From Pseudonocardia petroleophila (lineage in GTDB: Bacteria > Actinomycetota > Actinomycetes > Mycobacteriales > Pseudonocardiaceae): a DNA stretch of 64,000 nucleotides. This document shows positions 63,234 through 64,000 of this stretch, piece after piece. The DNA lies in assembly GCF_014235185.1 (NCBI RefSeq), contig NZ_CP060131.1:2239501-2303500 (forward strand). The letters are read 5' to 3'. The notes under the pieces were generated by a model, which saw nothing but the letters and a program-made list of their open reading frames with translations, did not search any database and was not told where the DNA came from. Position numbers and translations under genes: made by a program. Each line of letters starts with the position of its first letter. The first letter of the stretch is position 1.

Positions 63234-64000
63234 TCAGGAGGGGGCCTGCGGCGGCGCTGGTGCCGCCCGCGTCGCCAGCGCCACCCCGAGCACCGCGACG
63301 ACCATCCCGGCGATCGCGAACCACCCGAGCGTCTCGCCGAACATCACCAGCGCGAGCAGCGCGGTGATGCCGGGGACGAGGTAGAAGTAGCTGGTCACCT
63401 GCGCCGCAGCCCCGCGCCGGAGCATGAGGAACAGCAGCGAGACCCCGCCGCCGGTGAGCACCAGCACCGACCACAGCAGCGCGCCGACGAGCTCCGGGGT
63501 CCAGTCGAGGCGGAACGACTCGAACGCGAACGCGAACGGCAGCGTCACCAGGATCGACGCGAAGAACTGCACGACCTGGCCGGTGCGCAGGTCGAACTCG
63601 GGGCAGAACCGCTTCTGGTAGAGCGTGCCTGCGGTGATGGCGAGCAGGGCCGTGGTGGCGAGCCCGAGCGTCGTCGCGGTGATCCCGACGGTGGTCAGCT
63701 TGCTCGACACCACCAGCACGACGCCGAGGAAGCCCAGCACCAGGCCGACGACCTGCACGCGGCCCAGCCGGACGCCGGTGAGCCCGGCGACGACCGCGGT
63801 GAGCACCGGCTGCAGGTTGACGACGAGCGCCGCCACCCCGGCCGGCATGCCCGCGGCCACCGCGCCCCAGACGCCGCCGAGGTACCCGGCCTGGATCCCG
63901 ATCCCCGCGACGGCGAGGTGCCCGATCGCCCGGCCGCGCGGCCACCGCGCCCCGGCGACGAGGGCGAGCACGAGCATCAGCACGACGACGCCGGCGTAGC
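63234..64000 (-). CDS. EamA/DMT-family transporter, cut by the window edge
   Basis: The visible 255 codons show eight or nine membrane helices and two half-repeats: one with AALVVNLQPVLTAVVAGLTG and VLGFLGVVLVVSSKL, the other with YFYLVPGITALLALVMFGE near the end. This is the drug/metabolite transporter fold that exports small metabolites. The frame stays open to the edge with YAGVVVLMLVLAL, and the family normally has about 40 more residues before this point, so the start lies beyond 64000. Substrate unknown. Confidence 0.9.
   Translation of the reverse strand, partial: YAGVVVLMLVLALVAGARWPRGRAIGHLAVAGIGIQAGYLGGVWGAVAAGMPAGVAALVVNLQPVLTAVVAGLTGVRLGRVQVVGLVLGFLGVVLVVSSKLTTVGITATTLGLATTALLAITAGTLYQKRFCPEFDLRTGQVVQFFASILVTLPFAFAFESFRLDWTPELVGALLWSVLVLTGGGVSLLFLMLRRGAAAQVTSYFYLVPGITALLALVMFGETLGWFAIAGMVVAVLGVALATRAAPAPPQAPS

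Overview
This window comes from a very GC-rich actinobacterium, most probably Pseudonocardia or a close relative in the Pseudonocardiaceae. The indications are pervasive GTG starts, 4-bp stop/start overlaps, TANNNT -10 boxes sitting 6-8 nt before start codons (leaderless transcription), a BldC regulator, an iniBAC-type dynamin locus, and a backbone order (hemA-hemC-hemD-hemB ... hemL-phosphatase-tlpA-ccdA-resB-ccsB ... menA ... menE ... menB ... menD) that matches the order I know from mycobacteria. The assignment rests on gene content only. No rRNA, tRNA, CRISPR array, transposase or phage gene was seen.

Backbone, 0-21 kb: rex with a self-regulatory operator, hemA, hemC, a cobA-hemD fusion and hemB, then two small membrane proteins, hemL, a histidine phosphatase and the system II cytochrome c maturation set (tlpA/resA-type lipoprotein, ccdA, resB, ccsB). 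A MinD-like ATPase, bldC and menA follow, then a secreted protein with a low-complexity tail, menE and menB. menD (51.8 kb) and an isochorismate synthase (61.4 kb) continue the menaquinone theme, so haem, cytochrome c and quinone synthesis are interleaved behind a redox-sensing repressor. menC, menH and menG are not in the window.

Accessory block 1, 21-34 kb: two tandem paralogous membrane proteins, a double-TerD protein, then a GntR regulator with a perfect palindromic operator in front of a metallo-beta-lactamase-fold lactonase, a hydroxyacid-oxoacid transhydrogenase, an FmdB-type zinc ribbon with a His-rich tail, a YdiJ-like FAD/Fe-S 2-hydroxyacid dehydrogenase and an LldP-type permease. 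Together these suggest gamma-butyrolactone/4-hydroxybutyrate oxidation through D-2-hydroxyglutarate. A patatin, an aldo/keto reductase and a cysteine-less HesB/IscA-fold protein follow.

Accessory block 2, 34-45 kb: an expanded ini locus. It holds a membrane-anchored Hsp70-like protein, a DUF3558-type lipoprotein, two IniB-like low-complexity proteins sharing an SFNQDNDG motif, the dynamin-like GTPases IniA and IniC, and a convergent STAND/LuxR regulator resembling IniR.

Accessory block 3, 47-60 kb: two SipW/CalY (TasA-like) modules. Each has a divergent SipW-type signal peptidase, one to three SipW-dependent-type small secreted proteins and a terminal gene for a secreted RTX (calcium-binding repeat) protein with a Pro-rich tail. 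The second module is followed by a histidine kinase/NarL-type regulator pair, and its divergent promoter carries a NarL-like 7-2-7 palindrome. Next comes an ABC-F gene preceded by a leaderless 8-codon leader ORF and a strong hairpin, which looks like antibiotic-responsive attenuation. The window ends with isochorismate synthase, a DUF3592-type protein and an EamA transporter cut by the right edge. No gene-free stretch exceeds 300 bases.
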